Source of the DNA: JBMNCR01 sp049366695
GTDB taxonomy: Bacteria > Bacillota > Clostridia > Eubacteriales > Alkalibacteraceae
Length of the DNA stretch: 64,000 nucleotides
Direction: 5' to 3'
Assembly (NCBI GenBank): GCA_049366695.1
Contig: JBMNCR010000056.1
Location: 62,001-126,000, forward strand
Below, piece by piece: positions 34,552-43,386 of this stretch. The first letter of the stretch is position 1. Each line of letters opens with the position of its first letter. Below the pieces are notes generated by a model. That model worked only from the letters and a program-made list of their open reading frames with translations, had not been told where the DNA came from and did not search any database. Made by a program: the position numbers and the translations under genes.

Positions 34552-35697
34552 ATGAAAAAATTTATAACATTAGTTATCTCGGGTTTATTAATTATGAACT
34601 TCGCTACTGTTGAAGCTGAAGATTTAGAATTAGAGTCTTTATCCACCATTTTAATTGATGCGGATAGTGGACAAATACTTTTTGAACAAAATAGTCATGA
34701 ACAGTTACCACCGGCAAGTATTACAAAAATTATGACTATGTTGATAATAATGGAAGAGATAGATAAGGGTAATATAGGTTTGCAAGACAATGTAACCGTG
34801 AGTCAATTTGCTGCTGATATGGGAGGATCTCAACTGTATTTAGAACCTAATGAAGTAAGAATCGTTGATGAATTATTAAAAGCAGTTGCAGTAGAATCTG
34901 CAAATGATGCGGCAGTTGCTTTAGCTGAATATATAGCTGGTGATTATCAATCATTTATTAGTATTATGAATAAAAGAGCAAAAGAATTAAATATGAAGGA
35001 TACAAATTTTGAAAATGCCAATGGATTACCTTCCTCAAATCATTATTCTAGTGCATATGATATAGCACTTATGTCAAAAGAATTATTAAAGTACTCAAAT
35101 ATTCATAATTATTTAACAATTTGGATGGAAGATATAACTATAGGTGTAGAAAATGATAAAATAAGAACAATAGCTAATACAAACAAATTATTAAAATTAG
35201 ATAATAGAGTTGATGGAATAAAAACTGGATATACTTCTGAGGCAAAATATTGTTTATCAGCTAGTGCGAAGCAAGGAAATATGAAATTAATTTCAGTAGT
35301 TTTACAAGCACCTTCTTCTAAAGTAAGATTTGAAGAAACAAAAAAATTATTAGATTATGGTTTTAATAAATATAAAAAAGATATTATTATTGAAAAAAAC
35401 GAACCTATGGGAGAAGTAAGTATCACTAAAGGAGCTAAAGAAAAATTACAAATTGTTGCTAATGAAGGATTTAGTCAACTTATGGAAACTAGTGTAAATA
35501 AAGAATATGTAAAAGAAATTAATATTCAGAAAAATATTAATGCACCAGTTGTGAAGGGTGATATAATGGGTAAAATAATAATAAAAGAAAGTGGTAACGT
35601 AATAAAAGAAGTTGATTTAGTAGCATCTGAAGATATACCTAAAATAACAATTTTTAATTTGTTTAATAAACTTAGCAAAGATTTTTTTATATTTTAA
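34552..35697 (+). CDS. dacF: D-alanyl-D-alanine carboxypeptidase, DacF type
   Basis: 381 residues. Signal peptide 1-23 (cleavage near VEAEDL). Peptidase S11 domain with catalytic SxxK (PASITKIMT), SxN (VESANDAAV) and KTG (DGIKTGYT), then a PBP5-type C-terminal domain and an amphipathic tail (IFNLFNKLSKDFFIF) that would attach to the membrane. Trims terminal D-Ala from peptidoglycan stems. One of two S11 enzymes in the window (the other at 39650). A possible forespore promoter upstream supports the DacF label. Confidence 0.88.
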   Translation: MKKFITLVISGLLIMNFATVEAEDLELESLSTILIDADSGQILFEQNSHEQLPPASITKIMTMLIIMEEIDKGNIGLQDNVTVSQFAADMGGSQLYLEPNEVRIVDELLKAVAVESANDAAVALAEYIAGDYQSFISIMNKRAKELNMKDTNFENANGLPSSNHYSSAYDIALMSKELLKYSNIHNYLTIWMEDITIGVENDKIRTIANTNKLLKLDNRVDGIKTGYTSEAKYCLSASAKQGNMKLISVVLQAPSSKVRFEETKKLLDYGFNKYKKDIIIEKNEPMGEVSITKGAKEKLQIVANEGFSQLMETSVNKEYVKEINIQKNINAPVVKGDIMGKIIIKESGNVIKEVDLVASEDIPKITIFNLFNKLSKDFFIF

Positions 35698-35745
35698 ACT
35701 TTACTTACTTTATAGTAATAAGAATAATAGTGTGTATAAATAATT

Positions 35746-35911
35746 AAGGGTGCAAAAAAGAGTTGCTCACAACAAGTAGATCGCGCATTGAACCAATCAC
35801 AAACATATTTATGCAAATGTGATAGAAAGAGTAAATAAGAGAACCTAAATTATCGGAATTAAATGTTATCAAATAGCCGATAATTCTTAACGGTTCTTTT
35901 TTTCTTTGAAT
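35746..35911 (+). ncRNA. unidentified structured leader or small RNA upstream of lysA
   Basis: Three hairpins in a row: GTGCAA 35750-35755 with TTGC/CAC 35763-35770 (one bulged T); ATCACA 35796-35801 with TGTGAT 35818-35823, which nests a CATA/TATG stem; and the large terminator hairpin at 35840-35903. The layout resembles a riboswitch or attenuator ending in a terminator, placed after dacF and 200 bp before lysA. It does not show the conserved lysine-riboswitch or T-box core sequences. It could equally be only a complex dacF terminator. Confidence 0.4.
35840..35903 (+). terminator. two-part terminator hairpin between dacF and lysA
   Basis: AGAACC 35840-35845 pairs with GGTTCT 35892-35897 and inside it AATTATCGG 35848-35856 pairs with CCGATAATT 35877-35885. 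Seven T's end at 35903. Confidence 0.8.
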
Positions 35912-36010
35912 TAAGTTATCCTGAGCTGATGTGTTCAGCACAGTGATTTTATTATATATCTATATATTCTCATATAATACGCCTATATACTCTTGATAGT
36001 TTTTTACTTT

Positions 36011-36022
36011 GAACAACTGTTC
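36011..36022 (+). promoter_or_regulatory. LexA-type box upstream of lysA
   Basis: GAACAACTGTTC, which fits GAAC-N4-GTTC and is identical in all 12 bases to the box between lexA and yneA at 61196-61207. About 95 bp before the lysA start. I could not place a convincing promoter around it. Confidence 0.45.
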
Positions 36023-36115
36023 ATGCTATGGCTGTGTACTTCGTATATTTATCTATTGTAAAACTATATAATTAACGATATAATCATATATATTATTAAT
36101 CCGGAGGTATGAAAA

Positions 36116-37390
36116 TTGACTGAGAATTTTATTTTTTCTAATCATGATACAGTTGAACTTGCAAAAAAATATGGAACACCCCTATATGTTATAAGTGAGG
36201 ATATTATTAGAAAAAATGCCATGAGTTTAATTAATGCATTTGAAAAACAGGACATTCAATATGAAATAAATTATGCAGGCAAGGCATTTTTAAATATTAC
36301 TATGTGCAAAATCGTAGAAGATTTAGGATTATCATTAGATGTAGTTTCAGGCGGTGAATTGTATACAGCATTTAAAGCTGATTTTCCAATGGAACGAATT
36401 TGTTTGCATGGTAGTAATAAATCTATTCAAGAATTGAATATGGCAATAGATTATAGAGTAGGACGAATAGTGGTAGATAGTGAGTATGAATTACGGTTAT
36501 TAGATGATATATGTAAAAAACGTAATTATAAAATGGATGTGCTCTTAAGAATATCTCCTGGTATAGAAGCTCATACACATGAGTATATTCAAACTGGAAG
36601 AGTAGATTCTAAATTTGGTATTCCATTAAAGTGCGTTTGCGATATTTTTGAAAATAATAAAGATTTAAATAACTTAAATATCATTGGCTTACATTGTCAT
36701 ATTGGTTCCCAGATTTTTGATGAAAGACCTTTTTTAATAGCTACTGGAGTAATGTTAGGTCTTATTAAGGATTTAAAAGATAAAAACATAAATATACAAG
36801 AACTAAATTTAGGTGGTGGATTTGGAATTCCGTACTTAAAAGATGATTCGGTTTTTGACATTGATATATATTTAGATAAATTATTTAAAGAAGTAAAATC
36901 AATATGTCTAAAAACAGACATTAAAGTGCCAAAAATTATTGTTGAACCTGGCAGATATATTATTGGAACTGCTGGAATAACTTTATATGAAGTTGGGACA
37001 ATTAAAGAAATACCACACACTAGAAAATATGTAAGTATAGACGGTGGAATGACCGATAATCCTAGACCTGCTTTATATAACGCTCTTCATCATGCAGTTA
37101 TTGCTAATAGAATGAACTTTAGTGAAGATGAAGAAGAGCTAGTAACAATAAGTGGAAAATGTTGTGAAACGGATACATTGATTACGGATGTTCTTTTGCC
37201 AAAAAGTAAAGCTGGCGATATTTTAGTAGTATTTAATACGGGGGCTTATAATTACTCTATGGCAAGTAATTATAATAGACTTCCTAAGCCTGCTGTAGTT
37301 TTATTAAAAGAAGATAATGATGAAATTATTATTGAAAGAGAGAATTATGAAGATATTATTTCTAATGATAGAGTACCTTCTTGGTACTAA
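36116..37390 (+). CDS. lysA: Diaminopimelate decarboxylase
   Basis: 424 residues. Fold-type III PLP enzyme: YAGKAFLNI supplies the PLP lysine, SGGELYTAFKA, HCHIGSQI, the phosphate-binding LNLGGGFGIPY, EPGRYIIG and the catalytic GKCCETDTLI segment from the partner subunit. Converts meso-diaminopimelate to L-lysine, drawing on the same pool as MurE. TTG 36116 behind CCGGAGGT; the ATG at 36109 reads into a stop after four codons. A structured element and a LexA-type box precede it. Confidence 0.95.
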   Translation: MTENFIFSNHDTVELAKKYGTPLYVISEDIIRKNAMSLINAFEKQDIQYEINYAGKAFLNITMCKIVEDLGLSLDVVSGGELYTAFKADFPMERICLHGSNKSIQELNMAIDYRVGRIVVDSEYELRLLDDICKKRNYKMDVLLRISPGIEAHTHEYIQTGRVDSKFGIPLKCVCDIFENNKDLNNLNIIGLHCHIGSQIFDERPFLIATGVMLGLIKDLKDKNINIQELNLGGGFGIPYLKDDSVFDIDIYLDKLFKEVKSICLKTDIKVPKIIVEPGRYIIGTAGITLYEVGTIKEIPHTRKYVSIDGGMTDNPRPALYNALHHAVIANRMNFSEDEEELVTISGKCCETDTLITDVLLPKSKAGDILVVFNTGAYNYSMASNYNRLPKPAVVLLKEDNDEIIIERENYEDIISNDRVPSWY

Positions 37391-37485
37391 GATTGGTAAA
37401 AAACAAATAAAGAGTAGAAACAATAATGCTTAACTTATTATATTTTAGGAGACATGTGATACTAACGATTAAAGGGGGACTATAG

Positions 37486-38118
37486 TTGACAGATATATTT
37501 AATACAGCATTACAAAATATTATGGAGATTGTTTATGTTTTACCTGCGTTATTAATATCCATTACATTTCATGAATTAGCTCATGGATATACAGCATATA
37601 AATTAGGTGATCCAACAGCAAAAGATATGGGACGATTAACTTTAAATCCCATTAAACATATTGACCCTATAGGTTTTATTGCTCTTCTAATACTCAGATT
37701 TGGTTGGGCAAAACCAGTACCATATAATCCCAATTACTTTGAAAAAAGAAAACAGGGAACATTTTTAGTAGCAATCGCTGGTCCGTTGACTAATATTTTA
37801 TTAGCATTGATATCAATAATTTTGATAATGATTTTAAAACCTGATAATATTACTATTTATAGTTTTTTAGAGAATTTGTTTTATTTTAATGTTATTTTTG
37901 CTATATTTAATTTATTACCAGTACCACCTTTAGATGGATCAAAATTAATTGCTAGTATTTTACCAGAAAAAATGGAAACATATTTTTGGAAGTATGAAAA
38001 ATACGGTTACGGTGTATTGTTATTGTTGATGGTAACCGACGTTATTGGATATATACTTAATCCTGCTATAAATATAACAATAAGTGCTCTTATAACTATA
38101 GGACGATTGTTCTACTAG
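37486..38118 (+). CDS. Site-2-protease-like membrane metalloprotease (M50 family)
   Basis: 210 residues, five or six membrane segments. Zinc motif HELAH in SITFHELAHGYTAYKLGD and the second metal motif NLLPVPPLDGSK. This short form (YwhC/Rip2-like) lacks a PDZ domain. Family members cut within membranes; no target is evident. It lies upstream of scpA with 12 bp between them, a conserved arrangement in Clostridia. TTG start behind AAGGGGGAC. Confidence 0.9.
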   Translation: MTDIFNTALQNIMEIVYVLPALLISITFHELAHGYTAYKLGDPTAKDMGRLTLNPIKHIDPIGFIALLILRFGWAKPVPYNPNYFEKRKQGTFLVAIAGPLTNILLALISIILIMILKPDNITIYSFLENLFYFNVIFAIFNLLPVPPLDGSKLIASILPEKMETYFWKYEKYGYGVLLLLMVTDVIGYILNPAINITISALITIGRLFY

Positions 38119-38130
38119 AGGTGAAAAATA

Positions 38131-38841
38131 ATGAATTATCAAATTGATCTACAAGAATTTCATGGTCCGTTTGACCTCTTATTACATTTGATAAATAAAG
38201 AGGAAATAGATATTTTTGATATTCCAATTTCAAAAATTACTGAGCAGTACATTCATTATATTAATCAATACAAAGAATACGATATGGAGTTATCTAGTGA
38301 ATTTATTGTAATGGCCGCAAAACTTATTGAAATAAAGTCAAGAATGTTACTTCCTCCTGAAGAAAATGAGACGGGAGAAGAAATAGATCCCAGGGAAGAA
38401 CTTGCAAATAGGATATTTGAGTATAAGGTATTTAAACAAATAAGCCAGTTTTTTAAAAAGAAAGAAGATGGACAGTTTAAGGTGTTCTATAAAGATCCTG
38501 AGTATTTAGTATCAAATTATAATAGCATTACAGAAATTGATATAGATGAACTGACAAGTGCATTTAAGAAAATATTAGCAATGAATAATATGGAAAGCAA
38601 TGAAGAAGTAATAGTTCACAGGATTGAAAGAGAAGTAATAAGAATTGAAGATAAGATCGTAGAAATTATGAATATGATAAACACTCGAAATAAAATAAAA
38701 TTTAGCAATTTATTTGTAAATTCTAAAACAAGAACAAATATAGTAGTAACATTTCTAGCACTTTTAGAATTGATTAAAAAGAATATTGTTAAATTTCATC
38801 AGTTGAAAACATGTGATGAAATAATAATTTCTAAGGTATAA
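38131..38841 (+). CDS. scpA: Segregation and condensation protein ScpA
   Basis: 236 residues. Kleisin N-terminal domain FHGPFDLLLHLINKEEIDIFDIPISKITEQY, LIEIKSRMLLP, and a C-terminal winged helix (NLFVNSKTRTNIVVTFLALLELIKK). Bridges the SMC heads in the condensin complex with ScpB. ATG at 38131 behind AGAGGTGA. Confidence 0.96.
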   Translation: MNYQIDLQEFHGPFDLLLHLINKEEIDIFDIPISKITEQYIHYINQYKEYDMELSSEFIVMAAKLIEIKSRMLLPPEENETGEEIDPREELANRIFEYKVFKQISQFFKKKEDGQFKVFYKDPEYLVSNYNSITEIDIDELTSAFKKILAMNNMESNEEVIVHRIEREVIRIEDKIVEIMNMINTRNKIKFSNLFVNSKTRTNIVVTFLALLELIKKNIVKFHQLKTCDEIIISKV

Positions 38842-38852
38842 AAGGTGATTAA

Positions 38853-39407
38853 ATGACTGAGAAGGAATTAAAAGCAATTATTGAATCTCTGTTATTTTCT
38901 GTTGGTGAAGCTATATCATTACAGGAAATTTCAGAAACTTTAGAATTAAATCACTCAGAAACTAAAGAATTGATTTTATCTTTAAAGGATGAATATGATT
39001 ATGAAAGTAGAGGAATACAGATTAATCAAATCAATTCTAAATTTCAAATGTGTACTCGACCAGAGTACTATAGTTATATAAATAAGATAATGACTGAAAG
39101 AAATACTAGCGGGTTATCTCAAGCAGCATTAGAGACTTTAGCAATTATAGCATATAAGCAACCCGTAACAAGAGTAGAGGTGGAATTATTACGAGGAGTT
39201 AAAACATCTAGTTCTGTACAAACTTTAATAGATAGAAATTTAATTAAGGAAGCAGGAAGACTTGATTCTCCCGGTAAGCCAATAGTTTATGAAACAACTT
39301 TTGAGTTTTTAAGATATTTAGGATTAACTTCTATTAAAGAATTACCTAGTTATGAAGAATTTTTAGAAGGAATACAAGAGCAAATTAATACAGTTGATAA
39401 GAGCTAA
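38853..39407 (+). CDS. scpB: Segregation and condensation protein ScpB
   Basis: 184 residues. Two winged-helix domains; conserved ESLLFSVGEAIS and LSQAALETLAIIAYKQPVTRVEVELLRGV. Partner of ScpA in SMC condensin. Starts 11 bp after scpA. Confidence 0.96.
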   Translation: MTEKELKAIIESLLFSVGEAISLQEISETLELNHSETKELILSLKDEYDYESRGIQINQINSKFQMCTRPEYYSYINKIMTERNTSGLSQAALETLAIIAYKQPVTRVEVELLRGVKTSSSVQTLIDRNLIKEAGRLDSPGKPIVYETTFEFLRYLGLTSIKELPSYEEFLEGIQEQINTVDKS

Positions 39408-39534
39408 TATATCATATTAAATTAATACATTTAAACTATATTTGTATTTTAATGATATCGCATATTAATAAATTAAATAATCGTTTATTTATAGTTCTTC
39501 TTTTCAGATATAATATAATAGAAATTTACTAATT

Positions 39535-39564
39535 AAAATGAGTATATAATACTCATTTTTTTTA
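39535..39564 (+). terminator. intrinsic terminator after scpB
   Basis: AAAATGAGTA 39535-39544 pairs with TACTCATTTT 39550-39559, then further T's. It lies 128 bp after scpB. Confidence 0.85.
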
Positions 39565-39601
39565 TGCTTTTTAATAATCATTATAGTAGATCAAAATATT
39601 A

Positions 39602-39628
39602 TATATCATAAATAATTATATCATAAAT
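39602..39628 (+). repeat. 12-bp direct repeat before dacB
   Basis: TATATCATAAAT occurs at 39602-39613 and again at 39617-39628, 15 bp apart, ending about 20 bp before the start codon. Each copy contains a CATAAAT resembling a sigma-E -10, but I found no properly spaced -35. Confidence 0.6.
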
Positions 39629-39649
39629 GATATAAAGAAGGAGGACAAT

Positions 39650-40765
39650 ATGTATAGAAAGGTTTCGTTAATTTTATTTTTTTTCATTTTAATAAATTTT
39701 TACTCATCTATAACTATCGAGGCATTGGAGGTAAGTTCAAAATCTGCGATATTACTTGAAGCAAATTCAGGAAGAGTATTATATGAAAAGAATTGTAATG
39801 AAGTTTTACCCATGGCAAGTACAACAAAAATTATGACTGCAATTGTTGCTATAGAATATGGAAATCTAGATGATATTGTAGTTATTGATAATATTGCTCC
39901 TACCATTGAAGGATCCTCTATATATTTAAAAGAAAATGATAAAATAACATTAAAAGATTTAATTTATGGGTTAATGTTGCGTTCTGGAAATGATGCTGCT
40001 TATATGATTGCTAAACATATAGCTGCTAATGAAGAAAATTTTATTAATCTCATGAACGAAAAAGCAAAAATAATTGGAGCGAAAAATACTAACTTTACTA
40101 ATCCTCATGGTTTACATGATAAAAACCATTATACAACAGCAGCGGATATGGCCTTAATTACAAGGTATGCCTTTAAGAATAATATGTTTAAAAATATTGT
40201 AAGTACAAAAAAAACAGATATTAAAATTAATGATGAAATAAGGACTATCTATAATAAGAATAAACTCTTATCAGAATATAGTGGAGGAAATGGTGTTAAA
40301 ACTGGTTATACTATAGATGCAGGAAAATGTTTAGTATTTTCATGTGAAAGGGATGGTATGCAATTGATCGGCGTAGTCTTAGATTCTGCTGACATTTGGG
40401 TAGATTCAAAGTTCATTTTAGATTATGCTTTTAAGAACTATGAAATGAAAAAAGTTCTCCAAAAAGATGAATACATTAATTCCATTTATATTAAAAATGG
40501 CATTAATGATCAATTGAAAATTATTTCTAATGAGGATATATATATTCCTATAAAAGAATGGGAGTTGGCTATTAGACAGATAAAAATATTTGATTATTAT
40601 GAAGCACCTATATTTTTAAAACAAAAAGTAGGAGTGTTGGATTTCTATATAGATGATGAATTAGTTTATACCAAAAACTTTTATTCGCCTCAAAAAATAT
40701 ACGAAAAAAATTATTTAAAATTTCTTTATGAAAATATTTTCAATTATATAAGATTTGACATATAA
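39650..40765 (+). CDS. dacB: D-alanyl-D-alanine carboxypeptidase, probably DacB
   Basis: 371 residues. Signal peptide about 1-25, S11 domain with STTK (MASTTKIMT), SGN (LRSGNDAAY) and KTG (NGVKTGYT), and a C-terminal extension. B. subtilis has dacB between scpB and rluB, as here, and dacB acts on spore cortex; that context is why I choose DacB. spmA and spmB, which follow dacB in Bacillus, are absent at this point. Confidence 0.85.
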   Translation: MYRKVSLILFFFILINFYSSITIEALEVSSKSAILLEANSGRVLYEKNCNEVLPMASTTKIMTAIVAIEYGNLDDIVVIDNIAPTIEGSSIYLKENDKITLKDLIYGLMLRSGNDAAYMIAKHIAANEENFINLMNEKAKIIGAKNTNFTNPHGLHDKNHYTTAADMALITRYAFKNNMFKNIVSTKKTDIKINDEIRTIYNKNKLLSEYSGGNGVKTGYTIDAGKCLVFSCERDGMQLIGVVLDSADIWVDSKFILDYAFKNYEMKKVLQKDEYINSIYIKNGINDQLKIISNEDIYIPIKEWELAIRQIKIFDYYEAPIFLKQKVGVLDFYIDDELVYTKNFYSPQKIYEKNYLKFLYENIFNYIRFDI

Positions 40766-40791
40766 TTATTACTTACAGGAGTGATGAAAAT

Positions 40792-41496
40792 TTGAGGTTA
40801 CAAAAGTACTTAGCAAATAACGGGGTTAGTTCTAGAAGAAAATGTGAAGAATATATTAAAAATGGTAGAGTGCAAGTTAATAATAAAGTCATAACCGATA
40901 TGGGTTTTTTGATTAAACTAGAATGCGATGAGATAAAGTTTGATAATGAAATTATTTATAATAAAATAGAAAATACTTATATTTTATTAAATAAGCCGAG
41001 AGGTTATATTTCTTCTGCTAAAGATAACTTTGGAAGAAAAACAGTACTAGATCTTATAAATACTAATAAAAGAATATACCCGGTAGGAAGATTAGATTAT
41101 GAAACAGAAGGAATGTTGATTTTAACTAATGATGGTAATTTAACTTATAAACTTACCCATCCAAAACACCATATAGATAAAACATATATAGCAAAATTAA
41201 AAGGGAAACCTACAAAAGAAGAAATTAATAGATTTGAAAATGGATTGATTATTGATAACTATAGAACATCAAAAGCTTTGCTTAAAATAAAAAAAGTATT
41301 TGAAAACAGTGTTATTACAGAAATTAGAATATGGGAAGGAAGAAATCGCCAAATAAGAAAGATGTGTGATAAAATAAACCATCCTGTCTTAAGTTTAAAA
41401 AGAATTGCTATTGGGGATTTAAAAATAGGGAGTCTAGAGATAGGTAATTGGAGACATCTTACCAATGAGGAAATTAAGATATTAAAGGAGGTATGA
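40792..41496 (+). CDS. rluB: 23S rRNA pseudouridine synthase RluB family
   Basis: 234 residues. S4 domain (RLQKYLANNGVSSRRKCEEYIKNGRVQVNN) and RsuA/RluB catalytic core with aspartate in GRLDYETEGMLILTNDG and the later EGRNRQIRKM. Family members make pseudouridine 2605 of 23S rRNA (RluB) or 516 of 16S (RsuA); length and order favour RluB. TTG start behind CAGGAGTGA. Confidence 0.9.
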   Translation: MRLQKYLANNGVSSRRKCEEYIKNGRVQVNNKVITDMGFLIKLECDEIKFDNEIIYNKIENTYILLNKPRGYISSAKDNFGRKTVLDLINTNKRIYPVGRLDYETEGMLILTNDGNLTYKLTHPKHHIDKTYIAKLKGKPTKEEINRFENGLIIDNYRTSKALLKIKKVFENSVITEIRIWEGRNRQIRKMCDKINHPVLSLKRIAIGDLKIGSLEIGNWRHLTNEEIKILKEV

Positions 41497-41500
41497 AATA

Positions 41501-41872
41501 TTGATAGAAGTTAAAATTAAACCTATAGACGAATTAAACAATATATCAATACGCTGTACTGAATCGACTCATTGCGCCATAATATTAGAAAAAGATCAAA
41601 TATTAGGATATGCAGAAATAATGTTTACAAGCAATCGTTTTGATTTATTATTTAGTAAAATGATTACTAATGATGTGAGTTTATTTGATGGCTTGATAAA
41701 AACAGTAATAAATTACTGTTATCTAAATGAAATAAAAAAAATTAAAATCATTGATGAGAAATCTCTAGATTATGTAAAAAAAAGAAAAATCAAAATAGTT
41801 GATCAAAACGTGTATATAAAAGATTTCGTATCATGTAGTACCTGTATGAGGAAAATAAATGAAAATGTTTAA
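41501..41872 (+). CDS. Uncharacterised small protein between rluB and mnmM
   Basis: 123 residues, soluble, no signal or membrane segment. Not a family I recognise with certainty. The N-terminal half (CAIILEKDQILGYAEIMFTSNRFDLLFSKMITNDVSLFDGLIKTVINYCYLNEI) has the beta-turn-helix rhythm of a reduced GNAT acyltransferase, but the acetyl-CoA loop is not evident. Three cysteines near the C-terminus (CSTCM) could bind metal. TTG at 41501 behind AAGGAGGT. Overlaps the next gene by 14 bp, so translational coupling with mnmM is likely. Confidence 0.75.
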   Translation: MIEVKIKPIDELNNISIRCTESTHCAIILEKDQILGYAEIMFTSNRFDLLFSKMITNDVSLFDGLIKTVINYCYLNEIKKIKIIDEKSLDYVKKRKIKIVDQNVYIKDFVSCSTCMRKINENV

Positions 41873-42419
41873 TATAACGGAGATTTGTCAGACTAATATG
41901 TCAAAGATACTTCGTTTAGGTGATGTGGTTATTGATGCTACTGCTGGTAATGGGCATGATACACTATTTCTTGCAAAATGTGTAGGACAAACAGGGAAGG
42001 TATATTCTTTTGATGTTCAAAAATCTGCAATTGATAATACAAAAGAGAGAATATTGGAAGAAGGATTTGAAAAAAATGTTGTTGTTATTAATGATGGTCA
42101 TGAAAATTTAGATAAGTATGTTATGGGAAAAATAGGTGGTGTAATGTTTAATTTAGGTTATTTACCAAAAGGAGATAAAAATATTGTTACACAAGGTGAA
42201 ACAACTACAATGGCCATAAAAAAATCATTAAAACTACTCAAAAAAAAAGGTCTTATAACAATATGCGTCTATACTGCTCATAGTGGAGGTAAGATAGAAT
42301 CTTCAATATTGGAATCATATCTAAGTGAATTAGACAATAAAGATTATAAAGTATGGAAATATTTTTCCAAAAATGATGATATATCACCATATATATTATT
42401 AATATATAAAATCATATAA
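41859..42419 (+). CDS. mnmM: tRNA methyltransferase MnmM (YtqB family)
   Basis: 186 residues. Class I SAM fold: VVIDATAGNGHDTLFLA (motif I), VYSFDVQKSAIDNT (motif II), GVMFNLGYLPKGDK (the NLGYLPG-like motif of the rRNA_methylase/YtqB family), then CVYTAHSGGKIESS. YtqB is reported to complete mnm5s2U in the wobble position of tRNAs in Gram-positive bacteria. Overlaps the upstream orphan gene. Confidence 0.85.
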   Translation: MKMFNITEICQTNMSKILRLGDVVIDATAGNGHDTLFLAKCVGQTGKVYSFDVQKSAIDNTKERILEEGFEKNVVVINDGHENLDKYVMGKIGGVMFNLGYLPKGDKNIVTQGETTTMAIKKSLKLLKKKGLITICVYTAHSGGKIESSILESYLSELDNKDYKVWKYFSKNDDISPYILLIYKII

Positions 42420-42516
42420 ATATATTTTAGTATGTTGACTTTATACTTTATTTGATTGATAATAGAAAAGAAATAATTAGGATTAATTTAAAATAAAATA
42501 GGTGATGATCTCAATA

Positions 42517-43386
42517 ATGGAAGATAAGAATAGTATAGATATAATACAAAAACTAAAGAATGATTATGTAAATTTAAGTAAAAGTCACAAATTAATAGCT
42601 GATTATTTATTATTGAATTATGAAAAAGCTGCATTTATGACTGCTTCAAGATTAGGTGAAATGACAGGCGTAAGTGAAGCAACAGTTGTACGTTTTGCTA
42701 ATAATTTAGGATTTGATGGATACCCAAAATTTAAAAGAGCCTTGCAAAATATTATAAAAACAAAACTTACTACTATTCAAAGAATAGATATGTCTCAGAA
42801 AAAACTAAATAATAGGTGTCTAATTAAAAATATATTAAATTCTGATATTGATAATATAAGATATACACTTGAAGAGTTTAATGAAATAAACTTTGAAAGA
42901 GTAGTAGATTTAGTAGTAAATGCCAATAATATATATATTGTTGGTTTTAGAACTACAACCATATTAACTGAATATTTGGGATATTATCTAAACTTGATAT
43001 TAGATAATGTTAAAGTTATTAATAATGGTGTAGGAGATATATACGAACAAACAATAAGGGCTAAAGAGGGTGATTTAGTAATAGGAGTAAGTTTTCCTAG
43101 GTATTCTGCTAAAACTTATGAAACAATAGAATATTTAAAAGAAAAGGGTCTAAACATTGTAGCTATCACAGATAATGAAATGTCCCCTATTACTAAGCTA
43201 TGTGAATATTATTTAATTGCAAAAAGTAATATCATTTCTTTTGTTGATACTTTAGTAGCTCCTTTGAGCCTATTAAATGCTCTGATTATTGCTGTTGGAC
43301 TTAGAAATGAAGATAAAACTAAGAAGATATTTAATGAGTTAGAAAAAGTATGGGCTGAACATTATATATATGCAAAAGAAGAATGA
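42517..43386 (+). CDS. MurR/RpiR-family transcriptional regulator
   Basis: 289 residues. N-terminal RpiR helix-turn-helix (SHKLIADYLLLNYEKAAFMTASRLGEMTGVSEATVVRFANNLGFDGYPKFK) and C-terminal SIS sugar-phosphate-binding domain (IYIVGFRTTTILTEYLGYYL, VIGVSFPRYSAKTYE). Members respond to sugar phosphates such as MurNAc-6-P or GlcN-6-P. No sugar genes adjoin it, so the regulon is unknown. ATG 42517 behind TAGGTGATGA. Confidence 0.9.
   Translation: MEDKNSIDIIQKLKNDYVNLSKSHKLIADYLLLNYEKAAFMTASRLGEMTGVSEATVVRFANNLGFDGYPKFKRALQNIIKTKLTTIQRIDMSQKKLNNRCLIKNILNSDIDNIRYTLEEFNEINFERVVDLVVNANNIYIVGFRTTTILTEYLGYYLNLILDNVKVINNGVGDIYEQTIRAKEGDLVIGVSFPRYSAKTYETIEYLKEKGLNIVAITDNEMSPITKLCEYYLIAKSNIISFVDTLVAPLSLLNALIIAVGLRNEDKTKKIFNELEKVWAEHYIYAKEE

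Noticed and set aside
35746..35911. Lysine riboswitch or lysyl T-box controlling lysA
   Set aside because: Neither the L-box core (GCCGAAG-type and GGAGAGCTA-type segments) nor the T-box AGGGTGGnACCGCG sequence can be found; only a terminator-like hairpin is shared. Kept as unidentified.
35744..35941. 65-codon open frame on the minus strand between dacF and lysA
   Set aside because: It starts at GTG without a ribosome site, resembles no family I know, and lies over the plus-strand hairpins and terminator, which explain its composition better. The LexA-type box 70 bp upstream of it is noted, but is not enough to call a gene.
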